Shown: piece after piece, positions 25,165-33,316 of the stretch
Position numbering within the stretch: position 1 is the stretch's first letter
How the letters are laid out: each line of letters begins with the position of its first letter
NCBI GenBank assembly: GCA_035573435.1
Contig: DATMZR010000023.1
Span: forward strand, 1-64,000
DNA from: Solirubrobacterales bacterium
Lineage (GTDB): Bacteria > Actinomycetota > Thermoleophilia > Solirubrobacterales > 70-9
Direction of reading: 5' to 3'
DNA: 64,000 nt
Translations under genes and position numbers: made by a program
The notes under the pieces: model-generated
The model's input: the letters and a program-made list of their open reading frames with translations, nothing else
Databases searched by the model: none
Told to the model about the DNA's origin: nothing

Positions 25165-25566
25165 CTAGTCAGCCCACCAGTCGCGCTGGCCCTCGACGTC
25201 TTCGCGCCGAGCGTCGCCGAGGCTGGGCGCGCCAAAGACGATGATCTCGAGGCCCTCCGGCCCGGCCTCGTAGCCTCGCCACGTCCCGGGCGGGACGTGC
25301 ACCGCGTCCCACTCCTTGAGCTCGACGATCTCGTCGTCGAGCTTCATCCGCCCGCTACCGCGCACGACCACGTAGACCTCCTCCTGCTTCTTGTGCGTGT
25401 GGCCGTACGGAAAGCGGTAGCCGGCCGGGACGCGCTGGAGGCTCAGGCCGGATTGCTCGAGCTCGAGCGCGTCGGTCGCCAAGCGGAACTCCAGGTCTGG
25501 CGCGCCGTCGAACCTGGACCCGACGTCCTCCAGGTCCTCCTTGAGGTTCCTGAGCGTGAACGGCAC
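25165..25566 (-). CDS. Cupin-domain protein
   Basis: A 133-residue single-domain cupin. Motif 1 is YGHTHKKQEEVYVVVRGSG (His and Glu metal ligands), motif 2 is DAVHVPPGTWRGYEA. May bind a metal and act as an isomerase, dioxygenase or sensor. The GTG at 25566 is chosen because homology starts with PFTLRNLKEDLED; the same frame stays open far upstream through the divergent FAD gene and is not coding there. Confidence 0.85.
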   Translation of the reverse strand: MPFTLRNLKEDLEDVGSRFDGAPDLEFRLATDALELEQSGLSLQRVPAGYRFPYGHTHKKQEEVYVVVRGSGRMKLDDEIVELKEWDAVHVPPGTWRGYEAGPEGLEIIVFGAPSLGDARREDVEGQRDWWAD

Positions 25567-25655
25567 GGCCGCAATCCTATGCGTGCCCCACCTGGATCGT
25601 GACCCACTTCCGAAGCGAGATCTTCGAACAGCCACGGTGAGCATGGCAAGCGGGC

Positions 25656-25661
25656 TACGCT
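25656..25661 (+). promoter_or_regulatory. -10 box 7 bases before a GTG start
   Basis: TACGCT lies exactly 7 bases before the GTG of the FAD oxidoreductase, which has no ribosome site. No convincing -35 is seen. Confidence 0.35.
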
Positions 25662-25668
25662 GGGCATC

Positions 25669-26868
25669 GTGAAGCACTACGACGCCATCGTCGTCGGCGC
25701 TCGCTGCGCAGGCTCGTCGCTGGCCATCGGACTCGCGAGACGCGACTGGAAGGTGCTGGTGATCGACCGCGACAGATTCCCGAGCACCACCATCTCCACG
25801 CACGGAATCTGGCCCAACGGGGTTGCCAGGCTCAGCGAGCTCGGCATCCTGGACCAGCTTCTCTCCGCCCACGAGGTGCCGATGTACGAGAGTGTCATCC
25901 GGGGACTCGGACACGAGGCCCGTGGCGGGTTCACCGCCGTCGGAGGCTTCGATCGCGCGCTCGCCCCGCGTCGGATCGTCCTCGATCAGGCGGGCATCGA
26001 GGCGGCCACGGCCGCCGGCGCGACAGTCGAGCCCGAGACCAAGGTCGTGGACCTTTTGGGAGTCGGATCGGATGAAGATCCGGTTCGGGGCGTGGTCCTC
26101 GAAGACGGGCGACGGATCCACGCACCGTGGGTATTCGGCGCCGACGGTCGGGGTTCCACGGTTGCCCGCGCGCTCGGCATCCCCAAGGAGCGTCCGTTGC
26201 GCGGGGAGATGTCGATGGCTTATGGCTACTGGCGGGGCATCCCGGACGACGGCTACGGCTGCTTTCACATCGAGGTGGGCAGGGTCCTGACCAGCGTTCC
26301 GGTCGAGGACGGGCTCCATCTGCTGATCGCGGCGGGTCCACCCGAGATGGTCCACGGAACGCAGGAGGAGCGCCGCACGAGGTACCTCGAGTTCGTGCGC
26401 AGTTTTTCGGAGGCGCTCAACCCCGAGGTGCTCGACCGCGCTTCGCTCGTCACCGAGGTCGCATACGCACCGGAGCCCCTCATGCGGGGATTCTTCAGGC
26501 GACCGAGCGGACCCGGCTGGGCCCTATTGGGGGACGCGTGCCATTTCAAGCATCCCGGTACCGCACAGGGGATAGGGGACGCGCTCGAACAGGGCGTCTA
26601 TCTAGCGGAGTCCTTGTCGAATGCCGACGGAAGCCTCGACGACTACGAGGAGTGGCGCGACGCCCGCGCCGCTGAGCACTATGAGTGGTCGTTCGCCTGG
26701 GGGCGATTTCCGCGGCCCGAGCACGAGCCGATCTTTCGCGGCTGGGCGACCGACCCCGACGCCGGGCGGGACCTCCGCGACTGCTTCAGCCGACTCGTGG
26801 AGCCCTCGGTGGTGATGAGCGATGAACGGCTCGCGCGCTGGTTCGGTGGGGTCCAAGCAGCTAGCTGA
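25669..26868 (+). CDS. FAD-dependent oxidoreductase (geranylgeranyl reductase/PHBH-like)
   Basis: A 399-residue flavoprotein of the PHBH/geranylgeranyl-reductase fold. The FAD motif YDAIVVGARCAGSSLAIGLA covers residues 4-23, the middle DG motif is VFGADGRGSTVARALGI, and the late GD motif is LLGDACHFKHPGTAQGIGDAL. Likely a monooxygenase or reductase of an aromatic or isoprenoid substrate, in the cytosol. Start GTG has no ribosome site but a -10-like TACGCT stands 7 bases ahead. It is divergent from the cupin gene and converges with the PD40 gene. Confidence 0.85.
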   Translation: MKHYDAIVVGARCAGSSLAIGLARRDWKVLVIDRDRFPSTTISTHGIWPNGVARLSELGILDQLLSAHEVPMYESVIRGLGHEARGGFTAVGGFDRALAPRRIVLDQAGIEAATAAGATVEPETKVVDLLGVGSDEDPVRGVVLEDGRRIHAPWVFGADGRGSTVARALGIPKERPLRGEMSMAYGYWRGIPDDGYGCFHIEVGRVLTSVPVEDGLHLLIAAGPPEMVHGTQEERRTRYLEFVRSFSEALNPEVLDRASLVTEVAYAPEPLMRGFFRRPSGPGWALLGDACHFKHPGTAQGIGDALEQGVYLAESLSNADGSLDDYEEWRDARAAEHYEWSFAWGRFPRPEHEPIFRGWATDPDAGRDLRDCFSRLVEPSVVMSDERLARWFGGVQAAS

Positions 26869-26884
26869 AGCCGGCTAGCCGCCT

Positions 26885-26902
26885 GGCGGGTCCTACCCCG
26901 CC
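26885..26902. terminator. Possible hairpin between convergent genes
   Basis: GGCGGG and CCCGCC flank a 6-base loop between the FAD gene stop and the PD40 gene stop. Weak but well placed. Confidence 0.3.
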
Positions 26903-26974
26903 TCCTCGCGGGCCGCTGCCACGTTGAGATTCCTTTCCGGCTCTACGAGATCAGGCCGCGAACGACGGGCGCGG

Positions 26975-28744
26975 CTAGGGAGCGTCCGGAGAGCTGTCGA
27001 CCGCCGTGTTATTGGTCAGCCGCCACTGCGCGCCGCTGGCGTTTATCGCGTAGATCTCCGAGTCGCCGTCACCGTTGCTCACGAAGTCGATCTTCCCGGC
27101 GACCTTCGCATGCGCGGAGAAGGAAGGCTCGCCCTCAACCGCCGGATTGCTCGTCAGCCGCGTCCGGGTGCTTCCGTTGATCAGATAGATGTCGCCGTTG
27201 CCGGTCCGCCCACTCGCGAAGGCGATCTTGTTGCCGTCGGGCGACCAGTCGGGGGCGCTGTCGACGGCCGCGGCCGAAGTCCGCTGCACTTGGGCCGTGC
27301 CGTCGGCGTTCATCACGTAGATGTCACCGTTGCCGGTCCGCCTGCTCGTGAAGGCGATCTTCGTCCCGTCGGGCGACCAGGCGGGAGAGCGGTCGGCGGC
27401 GTCGTTCGTGGTCAACCGCACCTGGTCGGTGCCGTCGGCGTTCATCACGTAGATATCGCCGTTGCCAGTCCGCTTGCTCGTGAAAGCGATCTTCGTCCCG
27501 TCGGGCGACCAGGCTGGTTGGGTGTCAACTGCGGCGCCGGTCGTCAGCTGGTCCCGGGCGGTACCGGTGGCGTCCATCGAGTAGATGTCCCAGTTGCCGT
27601 CGCGGTTGCTCGCGAAGGCGATCTTGCCGGCCGCGGTGAAGAAGGCAGGCTCGCCGTCGACCGCGTTGCTGGTCGTCAGCCGCGTCTGGGTGCTGCCTTC
27701 CATCAGGTAGATGTCGCCGTTGCCGGTTCGATCGCTCGCGAACGTGATCTGACACACCACGGTCAGCTTCTCGCAGGCGCTGCTTTCGTTGGTCCACTTC
27801 GACGGGTTGTCACTCGTGTAGAACGCCTGGAACGACAGCGTCGTCGGCGAATTGATCGGCCCGTAGCTGTGCGTCTGCTCGGCGATGCCGGAGCCGTTCA
27901 CCTGGACGGTCTCGGTGTCGGCCGGCGTGCCGGTGCAGTCGTCGGACGTGAACTGCTGGAACTCCACGCTACCCGTCGGCGTTCCGTTGGTGGTGCCCCC
28001 GACGGTGGCCGAGTCGTGAACGGTCGCACCCACCGTGGCCTTGAAGTTCGGGTACGCCGGGTCGAACGGCACTGGCGAGTGATCCGGGAAGTGAAGAGCC
28101 GTCGTCACGTCGGGCGTCTCAGGGGGCGTGACCCCCTTGGGCAGAACGAAACACGTACCCGGGTTGCCGCCGTAGAGGTCATTGCACTCGGCGGCGTCGT
28201 TGATGTGGAGAACGATGGTCTGGTTCTGCGGAACGCCGCCGGTCCAGGTGGCGGTACCCATGGTGATATCAAGTGTGCCATCCAGTGGGATGTTGCTCCC
28301 GTTGCCGCCGCCGGATGGACGCTCGAATGAGAAGTTGTCGAAACTCGGTGGATCTACCCAGGGAGAGCTGTCGGCACCTATGGCTGACGGCGCAACGGTG
28401 TCGGGCCCCACCGAGCCGGGGTAGACGCAGTATGCGATGAGCCCCGGTATTCCACCTGTCGGGCTGCGGTCGACGAGCGAATCGAACTTGTAGGTCGCCG
28501 TGTTGACGCTCGTCGTAAACGAAGCTCCGACGAGATCCGACGGGAGGCGATTTCCAACGCTGTTGCTGGTCGGACACCCGTTTTCGTCGGCAACGGCAGG
28601 CGCGGCGCTGATGAGCGCCACCAGCGCGGACATCGCCGTCAGCGCGCTGAACGCGCCAAGCACGGAGCGTGCCTTACGGACCGTCTTGAGATTGCACTCC
28701 CTTCCGCTGGCGCGCTGGCCGTACTTGAACCTGAGTGATCGCAC
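26975..28744 (-). CDS. Secreted PD40 beta-propeller protein with N-terminal Ig-like part
   Basis: A 589-residue exported protein. Signal region ALTAMSALVALISAAPAVA, then an N-terminal part with a choice-of-anchor look (GGIPGLIAYCVYPG and TATWTGGVPQNQTIVLHIND), an Ig-like segment (GTPTGSVEFQQFTSDDCTGT), and a C-terminal propeller of about six PD40 repeats. Each repeat is about 44 residues, such as RTGNGDIYVMNADGT followed by SPDGTKIAFTS. The repeats are near identical at DNA level, suggesting recent expansion. Start GTG has GAGGGGGAGATT. Probably a surface protein binding carbohydrate or protein. Confidence 0.82.
   Translation of the reverse strand: MRSLRFKYGQRASGRECNLKTVRKARSVLGAFSALTAMSALVALISAAPAVADENGCPTSNSVGNRLPSDLVGASFTTSVNTATYKFDSLVDRSPTGGIPGLIAYCVYPGSVGPDTVAPSAIGADSSPWVDPPSFDNFSFERPSGGGNGSNIPLDGTLDITMGTATWTGGVPQNQTIVLHINDAAECNDLYGGNPGTCFVLPKGVTPPETPDVTTALHFPDHSPVPFDPAYPNFKATVGATVHDSATVGGTTNGTPTGSVEFQQFTSDDCTGTPADTETVQVNGSGIAEQTHSYGPINSPTTLSFQAFYTSDNPSKWTNESSACEKLTVVCQITFASDRTGNGDIYLMEGSTQTRLTTSNAVDGEPAFFTAAGKIAFASNRDGNWDIYSMDATGTARDQLTTGAAVDTQPAWSPDGTKIAFTSKRTGNGDIYVMNADGTDQVRLTTNDAADRSPAWSPDGTKIAFTSRRTGNGDIYVMNADGTAQVQRTSAAAVDSAPDWSPDGNKIAFASGRTGNGDIYLINGSTRTRLTSNPAVEGEPSFSAHAKVAGKIDFVSNGDGDSEIYAINASGAQWRLTNNTAVDSSPDAP
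27140..27740 (-). repeat. Tandem PD40 repeat DNA, period 132 bp
   Basis: The phrase TAGATGTC (TAGATATC once) recurs on the plus strand at about 27186, 27318, 27450, 27582 and 27708, spacing 132, 132, 132 and 126 bases. These are in-frame propeller blades, not a CRISPR array. Confidence 0.7.
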
Positions 28745-28969
28745 AATCTCCCCCTCGTACTTTGGACGGTCCGGTCCGGTCCATTACCGACGCCTTCGCA
28801 CCGACCCTATAGTCGAAGGCCCGGCGCAGTCAAGCCCCCTCACAGAAAGCAGGTACTCGTGAGCCAGCCGCGCTCCTCTCCGGCTCAGCTCGCTCAGCGG
28901 GTTCACAGCGCTTTCATCTCGCCGAACTAGCTTCGGCGCGAAATGGCCGATCCAAAAAGGAGAGCGATC

Positions 28970-29758
28970 ATGAGTACGAAGACGGGAATCGGGATTCGAG
29001 CACGAGGACTGGTCGCGCTCGCCGGCGCCGCGGCGGTGGTTGCGGCGATGCTGGTTGGCATCAAACCCGCTGACGCGGCGTCGACCGCAAACGCCTCGGC
29101 GAAGATCAGGTCGGGTGCGGGGCAAGGATGGCCGCGGACACTTCGGCCGAGCGATTTCGTCGCCAAGGTCGACAACCCCCGGTTCCCACTGAAGCCGGGC
29201 AGCAGATGGCACTACCGCGGCGTCGACAGCGGTGGCCGCTTCACGGACAACATGCATGTCACGCACAGGACCAAGCGAATCCTGGGCGTCCGCACAACGG
29301 TCGTCCGCGACCTGGTCTTCAAACACGGCAAGCCGCGCGAGGTCACAAGCGACTGGTACGCGCAGGATCGCCACGGAAACGTCTGGTACTTCGGCGAGAA
29401 CACCAAAGAGCTCAACCGCCACGGCAACATCACCAGCCGCGAGGGCTCCTGGAAGGCCGGACGGGACGGCGCTCGCCCGGGAGTCCTCTTCCCCGGACAT
29501 CCACGTGTCGGCCTGACGGCTCGCCAGGAGTTCTACAAGGGCCACGCCGAGGATCACTTCAAGATCCTGGACCGCCACGCCTCCGTTTCGGTGCCCTTCG
29601 TCTCGAGCGATAACTCGGTGAAGACCAAGGAGTGGACACCGCTCGAGCCGGGTGTCGTCGAGCACAAGTACTACGCACGCGGGGTTGGCGACGTCAAGGA
29701 GGTCACGGTCAAGGGGCCACGGGAGCGCCTGCGCCTGGTCTCCTTCCACAGGGGCTGA
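28970..29758 (+). CDS. Secreted protein, function unknown
   Basis: A 262-residue exported protein. The signal peptide (RARGLVALAGAAAVVAAMLVG then KPADA) is followed by a beta-rich domain beginning SDFVAKVDNPRFPLKPGSRW, with conserved-looking segments DWYAQDRHGNVWYFGE, GVLFPGHPRVGLTARQEFYK and EPGVVEHKYYARGVGDVKEV. Similar unnamed proteins are common in soil bacteria; no catalytic motif is evident. The ATG at 28970 has the ribosome site AAAAAGGAGAGCGATC. A strong palindrome follows the gene. Confidence 0.75.
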   Translation: MSTKTGIGIRARGLVALAGAAAVVAAMLVGIKPADAASTANASAKIRSGAGQGWPRTLRPSDFVAKVDNPRFPLKPGSRWHYRGVDSGGRFTDNMHVTHRTKRILGVRTTVVRDLVFKHGKPREVTSDWYAQDRHGNVWYFGENTKELNRHGNITSREGSWKAGRDGARPGVLFPGHPRVGLTARQEFYKGHAEDHFKILDRHASVSVPFVSSDNSVKTKEWTPLEPGVVEHKYYARGVGDVKEVTVKGPRERLRLVSFHRG

Positions 29759-29773
29759 GGAAAATTCGGGACA

Positions 29774-29801
29774 TGACGGCCCCGCGATCGCGGGGCCGTC
29801 A
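29774..29801 (+). terminator. 28-bp perfect palindrome, intrinsic terminator
   Basis: TGACGGCCCCGCG and its complement meet at ATCG in the centre, 16 bases after the stop of the secreted protein. No T tract follows. Confidence 0.7.
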
Positions 29802-29889
29802 GCCTTGACCAAATACTTAACCGGCCTTGATCCGCCGGCAAGGTCGGCGCGCGACGATCGTGACGCCAAACCAGGAATGGAGGCTCACG

Positions 29890-30111
29890 ATGAGAGCACC
29901 CAGAAGCAAGCGCTACCGGCCACGCGAGCCTTGGCGCCTGTTTCGCGATCTCCGGGCGACTCCAGGGTCTGGGGCGCCGCGGGCGGCGATCAATAGTCGG
30001 ATCGGCCGCAGGCAGCTTTCTCGAGTCCGCGCCGAGCTCGCCCGCACCCGCAGCGGCCGAGGGTTCGGACCTCGAACCATGCCCCGACCACGGCGGCCGC
30101 CGTCGTCCTAA
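29890..30111 (+). CDS. Possible 73-residue Arg-rich small protein
   Basis: Very basic small protein, about a quarter Arg (APRSKRYRPREPWRLFRDLR at its start). The ATG has a good ribosome site (GGAGGCTCACG), and the frame ends 16 bases before the lipoprotein gene. Composition could also be a product of high-GC bias, so it may not be real. No family recognised. Confidence 0.35.
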   Translation: MRAPRSKRYRPREPWRLFRDLRATPGSGAPRAAINSRIGRRQLSRVRAELARTRSGRGFGPRTMPRPRRPPSS

Positions 30112-30127
30112 CCAAGGAGGCGAAGAC

Positions 30128-30709
30128 ATGATGAGAAAACGGCTTTCGCTCACAGTCCTTCCCGCTGGCCTCATGGCCCTCATGGCGCTCGCCGGTTGTG
30201 GCGGGAGCAGCAGCGCTAGCACGAACAGCAGCAGCGCAACGGGGAGCGGCGCGGCGACAATCGACGTCGCCAAGAACGCTCAGCTCGGCCAGATCCTCAC
30301 CGACAGCAACAGCAACACCGTCTACATGTTCGCCAAGGACACCAATGGGAAATCCGAATGCACCGGCTCATGCGCCAGTGTGTGGCCGCCCGTGACAACG
30401 AGCGGGCAACCGAATGCCGGCAACGGCGTGGTTGCCTCGAAGCTGGGAACGACCATGCGCAGCGACGGATCGACCCAGGTCACCTACGCCGGGCACCCGC
30501 TGTACACGTACACCGCTGACGGGAGCCCCGGTGACACGAACGGCAATGGCATCAACGAGTTCGGGGGCTTGTGGTACGCAGTGCAACCGGATGGCTCGCA
30601 GGCTCCGGCGAGTGGCTCGGCCAGCAGCGGCTCGACCACAGGCGGTGGCTCGACCACAGGCGGCGGCTCCACCACCGGCGGCTCCTCGGGTGGAGGCTAC
30701 GGCTACTGA
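30128..30709 (+). CDS. Lipoprotein with secreted repeat of unknown function (COG4315-like)
   Basis: A 193-residue lipoprotein. The lipobox LAGC (about residues 20-23) follows a hydrophobic signal peptide. The mature part holds the conserved pair DSNSNTVYMFAKDTNGKSECTGSC and GHPLYTYTADGSPGDTNG, typical of PF03640 proteins, and ends in a Gly/Ser/Thr tail (three 18-bp repeats). These proteins are anchored outside the membrane; their role is not established, though they are often near redox genes. Ribosome site AAGGAGGCGAAGAC. It is followed by a membrane protein gene in the same direction. Confidence 0.87.
   Translation: MMRKRLSLTVLPAGLMALMALAGCGGSSSASTNSSSATGSGAATIDVAKNAQLGQILTDSNSNTVYMFAKDTNGKSECTGSCASVWPPVTTSGQPNAGNGVVASKLGTTMRSDGSTQVTYAGHPLYTYTADGSPGDTNGNGINEFGGLWYAVQPDGSQAPASGSASSGSTTGGGSTTGGGSTTGGSSGGGYGY
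30629..30682 (+). repeat. Three 18-bp tandem repeats coding the Gly/Ser/Thr tail
   Basis: Three units of the form GGCTCGACCACAGGCGGT (30629, 30647, 30665), the third with three differences. In frame, encoding GSTTGG repeats. Confidence 0.8.
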
Positions 30710-30734
30710 GGAACAGCAGAAGATCGCCGTAGGC

Positions 30735-31292
30735 GTGGCGAGACTCGAATCGCCTGCCAGGCTCCTGCTCCCAGTCGGCGTCGCCCTGGCCATCGCGGGG
30801 GGTTTCTACGCCTTCGGCACCCAGCACGTTCCCGACTATTCGGGCACGGCCCTGTTCGGACGCACGGCCACCGAGACTCTGCCGCTCAAGTCCTGGCTGG
30901 CGACGGGCCTGCTGGCACTCGCAGCGTCGCAGCTCGGATTGGCGCTGTGGATGTACGGCAGGCTCCCGCGCATCGCCGTCGCCGGGCCCCGGACGGGCAG
31001 TACCCATCGAGCCGTCGGGGTCGTGGCCCTGCTCGTCAGCTTGCCGATCGCCTACCACTGCGCCTTCGCGTACGGCGTGAAGACGGACATCGACACCCGG
31101 GTCGCCGTTCACTCGCTGGCCGGGTGCTTCCTCTACGGCGCGATCGCGGCCAAGGTGATCGTCGTCCGCTGGCGGCGGTTGCCCGGCTGGGCGCTGCCGC
31201 TTGCGGGGGGCACATTGGTTGGCCTCGTCGCGGTGCTCTGGTACACGAGCGCGTTCTGGTACTTCAACGACTACAGCCTTCCGTCGTTCTGA
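30735..31292 (+). CDS. DUF6529-like integral membrane protein
   Basis: A membrane protein of 185 residues with about five helices: LLLPVGVALAIAGGFYAFG, the loop DYSGTALFGRTATETLPLK, WLATGLLALAASQLGLALWM, AVGVVALLVSLPIAYHCAFAYG and others, ending with SAFWYFNDYSLPSF. His residues (YHCAFAYG and AVHSLAGCF) in helices could carry haem b, but this is inference. It begins 25 bases after the lipoprotein stop and is probably co-transcribed. The GTG at 30735 is preferred; another in-frame GTG at 30690 overlaps the lipoprotein. Confidence 0.75.
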   Translation: MARLESPARLLLPVGVALAIAGGFYAFGTQHVPDYSGTALFGRTATETLPLKSWLATGLLALAASQLGLALWMYGRLPRIAVAGPRTGSTHRAVGVVALLVSLPIAYHCAFAYGVKTDIDTRVAVHSLAGCFLYGAIAAKVIVVRWRRLPGWALPLAGGTLVGLVAVLWYTSAFWYFNDYSLPSF

Positions 31293-31315
31293 TGCGCCCC
31301 GAACTCCAGGCGCAC

Positions 31316-31385
31316 GACTAGCCGGCCGCGACCGACGCGACCGCTCGGGATGGAGACGGCCGCGTCGGATGGCGGCGGGCTAGTC
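31316..31385. terminator. Nested hairpin between convergent genes
   Basis: GACTAGCC (31316-31323) pairs with GGCTAGTC (31378-31385) and inside it CCGACGCG (31332-31339) with CGCGTCGG (31361-31368). It fills the gap between two convergent stops and could end transcription from both sides. Confidence 0.5.
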
Positions 31386-31390
31386 AGGGA

Positions 31391-31660
31391 TCAGGAGTGG
31401 CTGGCCTGCTGGAAGCAGGCGACGTCGTACTGAGACACTGCATGGCCGTTGGCCCTGGCGGGCACAACGCCGGGATTCGCGTAATGGCTCTCCGCGTTGG
31501 CGAACCCGCCGGTGTTGAATCCGGCGTGTTCGACATGCAGGTCCTCGCAGCTCTGGTTCGGCTGCCCAGGGCCGTTCGGGCTTGGCGTGCCGAAGGCCGC
31601 TGTCGCCGGAAGGGCCAGGAACACAAGGGAGACGGCTACAACCGCGATGGATCTACGCAT
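31391..31660 (-). CDS. Small secreted protein, function unknown
   Basis: An 89-residue exported protein. The signal peptide is RRSIAVVAVSLVFLALPATAAFG. The mature part, about 60 residues, has two Cys (SCEDL and VACFQ) that could form one disulfide, and the motif EHAGFNTGGFANAESHYANPG. It resembles an unnamed family in Thermoleophilia and relatives. ATG has GAGGATCAG as ribosome site. No partner gene on this strand. Confidence 0.7.
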   Translation of the reverse strand: MRRSIAVVAVSLVFLALPATAAFGTPSPNGPGQPNQSCEDLHVEHAGFNTGGFANAESHYANPGVVPARANGHAVSQYDVACFQQASHS

Positions 31661-31845
31661 CTGATCCTCACTTTGTCCGGCCGACCCGAGGGTCGGCAGT
31701 TGTCGGTCTCCCTCCCCACCTTGGGAATACCGACGCCACAGGGGGATGGTTCAATCGCGTCCCACGACGCTTGTCGCGCCGAGGTTGACTGGCCGGCGCC
31801 CCAGTGAGAGGGTCGGCGTTGCGAAGCACGTCAGCAAGGAGCCTC

Positions 31846-32298
31846 ATGCCCACCTTCCACTTTCACCAGACGACCACCGCGACCCCGGAGCAGTTCATCA
31901 CGGGGCTCACCGACTTCGGACCGGGCCGCGCGGAGTTGTTTGAAAACAGCGCCGACGGCTACCTGGAGGTGCATGACCAGGGCCCCAACGAGGCCGACGT
32001 CACGGAGGGCTCGAGTGGCATCTGGGAGCGCCTGCACTACGACTGGTCCGATCCCAACCGCGTCGTCTTGACCACCACCGACTCCAACGCGTGGGCTAAC
32101 ACCCCGAGCCACACCTACACACTCAAGCGCCAGCCCGACGGAACAACCGAGGTGGACTACGTCGTGGTGCGCCAGGGCAAGAATCTCAAGGGCCGGCTGC
32201 TTGGCATCGTGCTCGGAACGGTCGGCAAGGGCCGCTTGGAGAGCGCGTTCGAAAAGGCCGTCAAAGCCATCGAGGCGCGGAACCAAGACGAAACTTGA
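31846..32298 (+). CDS. SRPBCC-like small protein
   Basis: A 150-residue protein with the helix-grip look of the SRPBCC/START fold: FHFHQTTTATPEQFITGLTDF opening, strands GYLEVHDQGPNEADVTEGS and RVVLTTTDSNAWA, and C-terminal helix GRLESAFEKAVKAIEARN. Likely binds a hydrophobic ligand. ATG has AAGGAGCCTC as ribosome site. Its stop overlaps the TTG start of the next gene (TTGA), so the two are coupled. Confidence 0.75.
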   Translation: MPTFHFHQTTTATPEQFITGLTDFGPGRAELFENSADGYLEVHDQGPNEADVTEGSSGIWERLHYDWSDPNRVVLTTTDSNAWANTPSHTYTLKRQPDGTTEVDYVVVRQGKNLKGRLLGIVLGTVGKGRLESAFEKAVKAIEARNQDET

Positions 32299-33298
32299 TC
32301 GCGAACACAGCGCCCACGCCAAAGGCCGTCGCGCTCGTCCTCTTCCCCGCGCTGGTGCTGACTCTCGCGTTCGCCTTCTCCTACGTCGGCGCCTTCCACG
32401 ATCCCACGCCACACAACGTGCCGGTGGCCGTCGTCGGCCCGCCGACGGTTGCGGCGGAACTCAATGACCTGCCGGGTGACCCCCTTGATGCGCGCCAGGC
32501 GTCGTCGCGCGCCGACGCGCTGTCGCAGATCGACGACCGCGAGGTCTACGGCGCCTACGACGCAGCCGCGAACCGTCTGTTCGTGGCTGCGGCCGCCAAC
32601 CGGCCGACAGCCATCGCGCTGAAGAGGACGTTCAACCGCGCCGCCGCCGGGCAAGGCCAGCCGGCCGTAAGCGTCACCGACGTCAAGCCGCTGCCGCACA
32701 AGGACCCCAACGGCACCGCGGCGTTCTACACGATGATCGCGTGGGTGTTCGGCGGCTACATCGCTTCGACGCTGATCGGGTTGATAGGAAGCCCGCGGAG
32801 CCGAAGTACACAGCGCGCGGCGGCCCGGATCGGAGCGCTCGCGGCGTTCAGCATCGTCGCGGGGATCCTCAGCGTGGTCCTCCTGCGCGCGAGCTTTGAC
32901 GTGTTCTCGGGCCACGTGGTCGCGTTATGCGGAATCGGAGCGCTGACCATCTTCGCCAGTGGTGCCGCCACGGCAGGCATCCAGGCCTCGATCGGCCCGG
33001 CGGGGACCGGGCTCGTCATTCTCGTCTTCGTGATCCTCGGCAACGCCGCATCCGGCGGGCCGTCGCCCGGCCACTGCTGCCAGGTCTGTGGAGGACCATC
33101 GGGGGCGTCTTGCCGCCGGGCGCGAGCGTCGACCTGGCGCGGTCGGCGCTGTTCTTCGACGGGGCGCGGATCGCGGGACCGATTCTCGTGCTGGTGGGAT
33201 GGGCGGTCTCCGGTACGTTGCTCGCGCTCGCGCTCGGCGGCCGGATCACGGACCCCGTCGACGCCGAGGCAGAGGCCGCCGCGGGAGCAGCGGTGTGA
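32295..33298 (+). CDS. Membrane protein with large extracytoplasmic loop, frameshifted near 33062
   Basis: Resembles ABC-2-type or phage-infection-protein-like membrane proteins: an N-terminal helix (LVLFPALVLTLAFAFSYVG), a loop of about 130 residues (PVAVVGPPTVAAELNDLPG), then about five helices. The frame reads through LGNAASGGP and then changes: the sequence that continues the family, PLLPGLWRTIGGVLPPGASVDLARSALFFDG, sits in the -1 frame from base 33062. Restoring one G in GGGCCGTCG would rejoin the gene and end it at 33298. No slippery heptamer is present, so this is a mutation or sequence error. TTG start, overlapping the previous stop. Confidence 0.72.
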
Positions 33299-33316
33299 GC
33301 AGGCGACCGCCGTAGG

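Noticed and set aside
25567-26355. N-terminal extension of the cupin frame
   Set aside because: It is the mirror of the FAD oxidoreductase gene; a complete cupin starts at 25566.
27140-27740. Regular repeats that might be taken for a CRISPR array
   Set aside because: They are 132-bp coding repeats, in frame, with no conserved short repeat/unique spacer pattern.
26924-28330. A long plus-strand open frame (468 codons) opposite the PD40 gene
   Set aside because: Its protein is low-complexity Arg/Val-rich and mirrors the minus-strand repeats; the minus-strand gene has a signal peptide, ribosome site and recognisable domains.
33055-33068. Programmed -1 frameshifting at the membrane protein junction
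   Set aside because: No X-XXY-YYZ heptamer and no nearby pseudoknot that I can see; mutation or sequence error is simpler.
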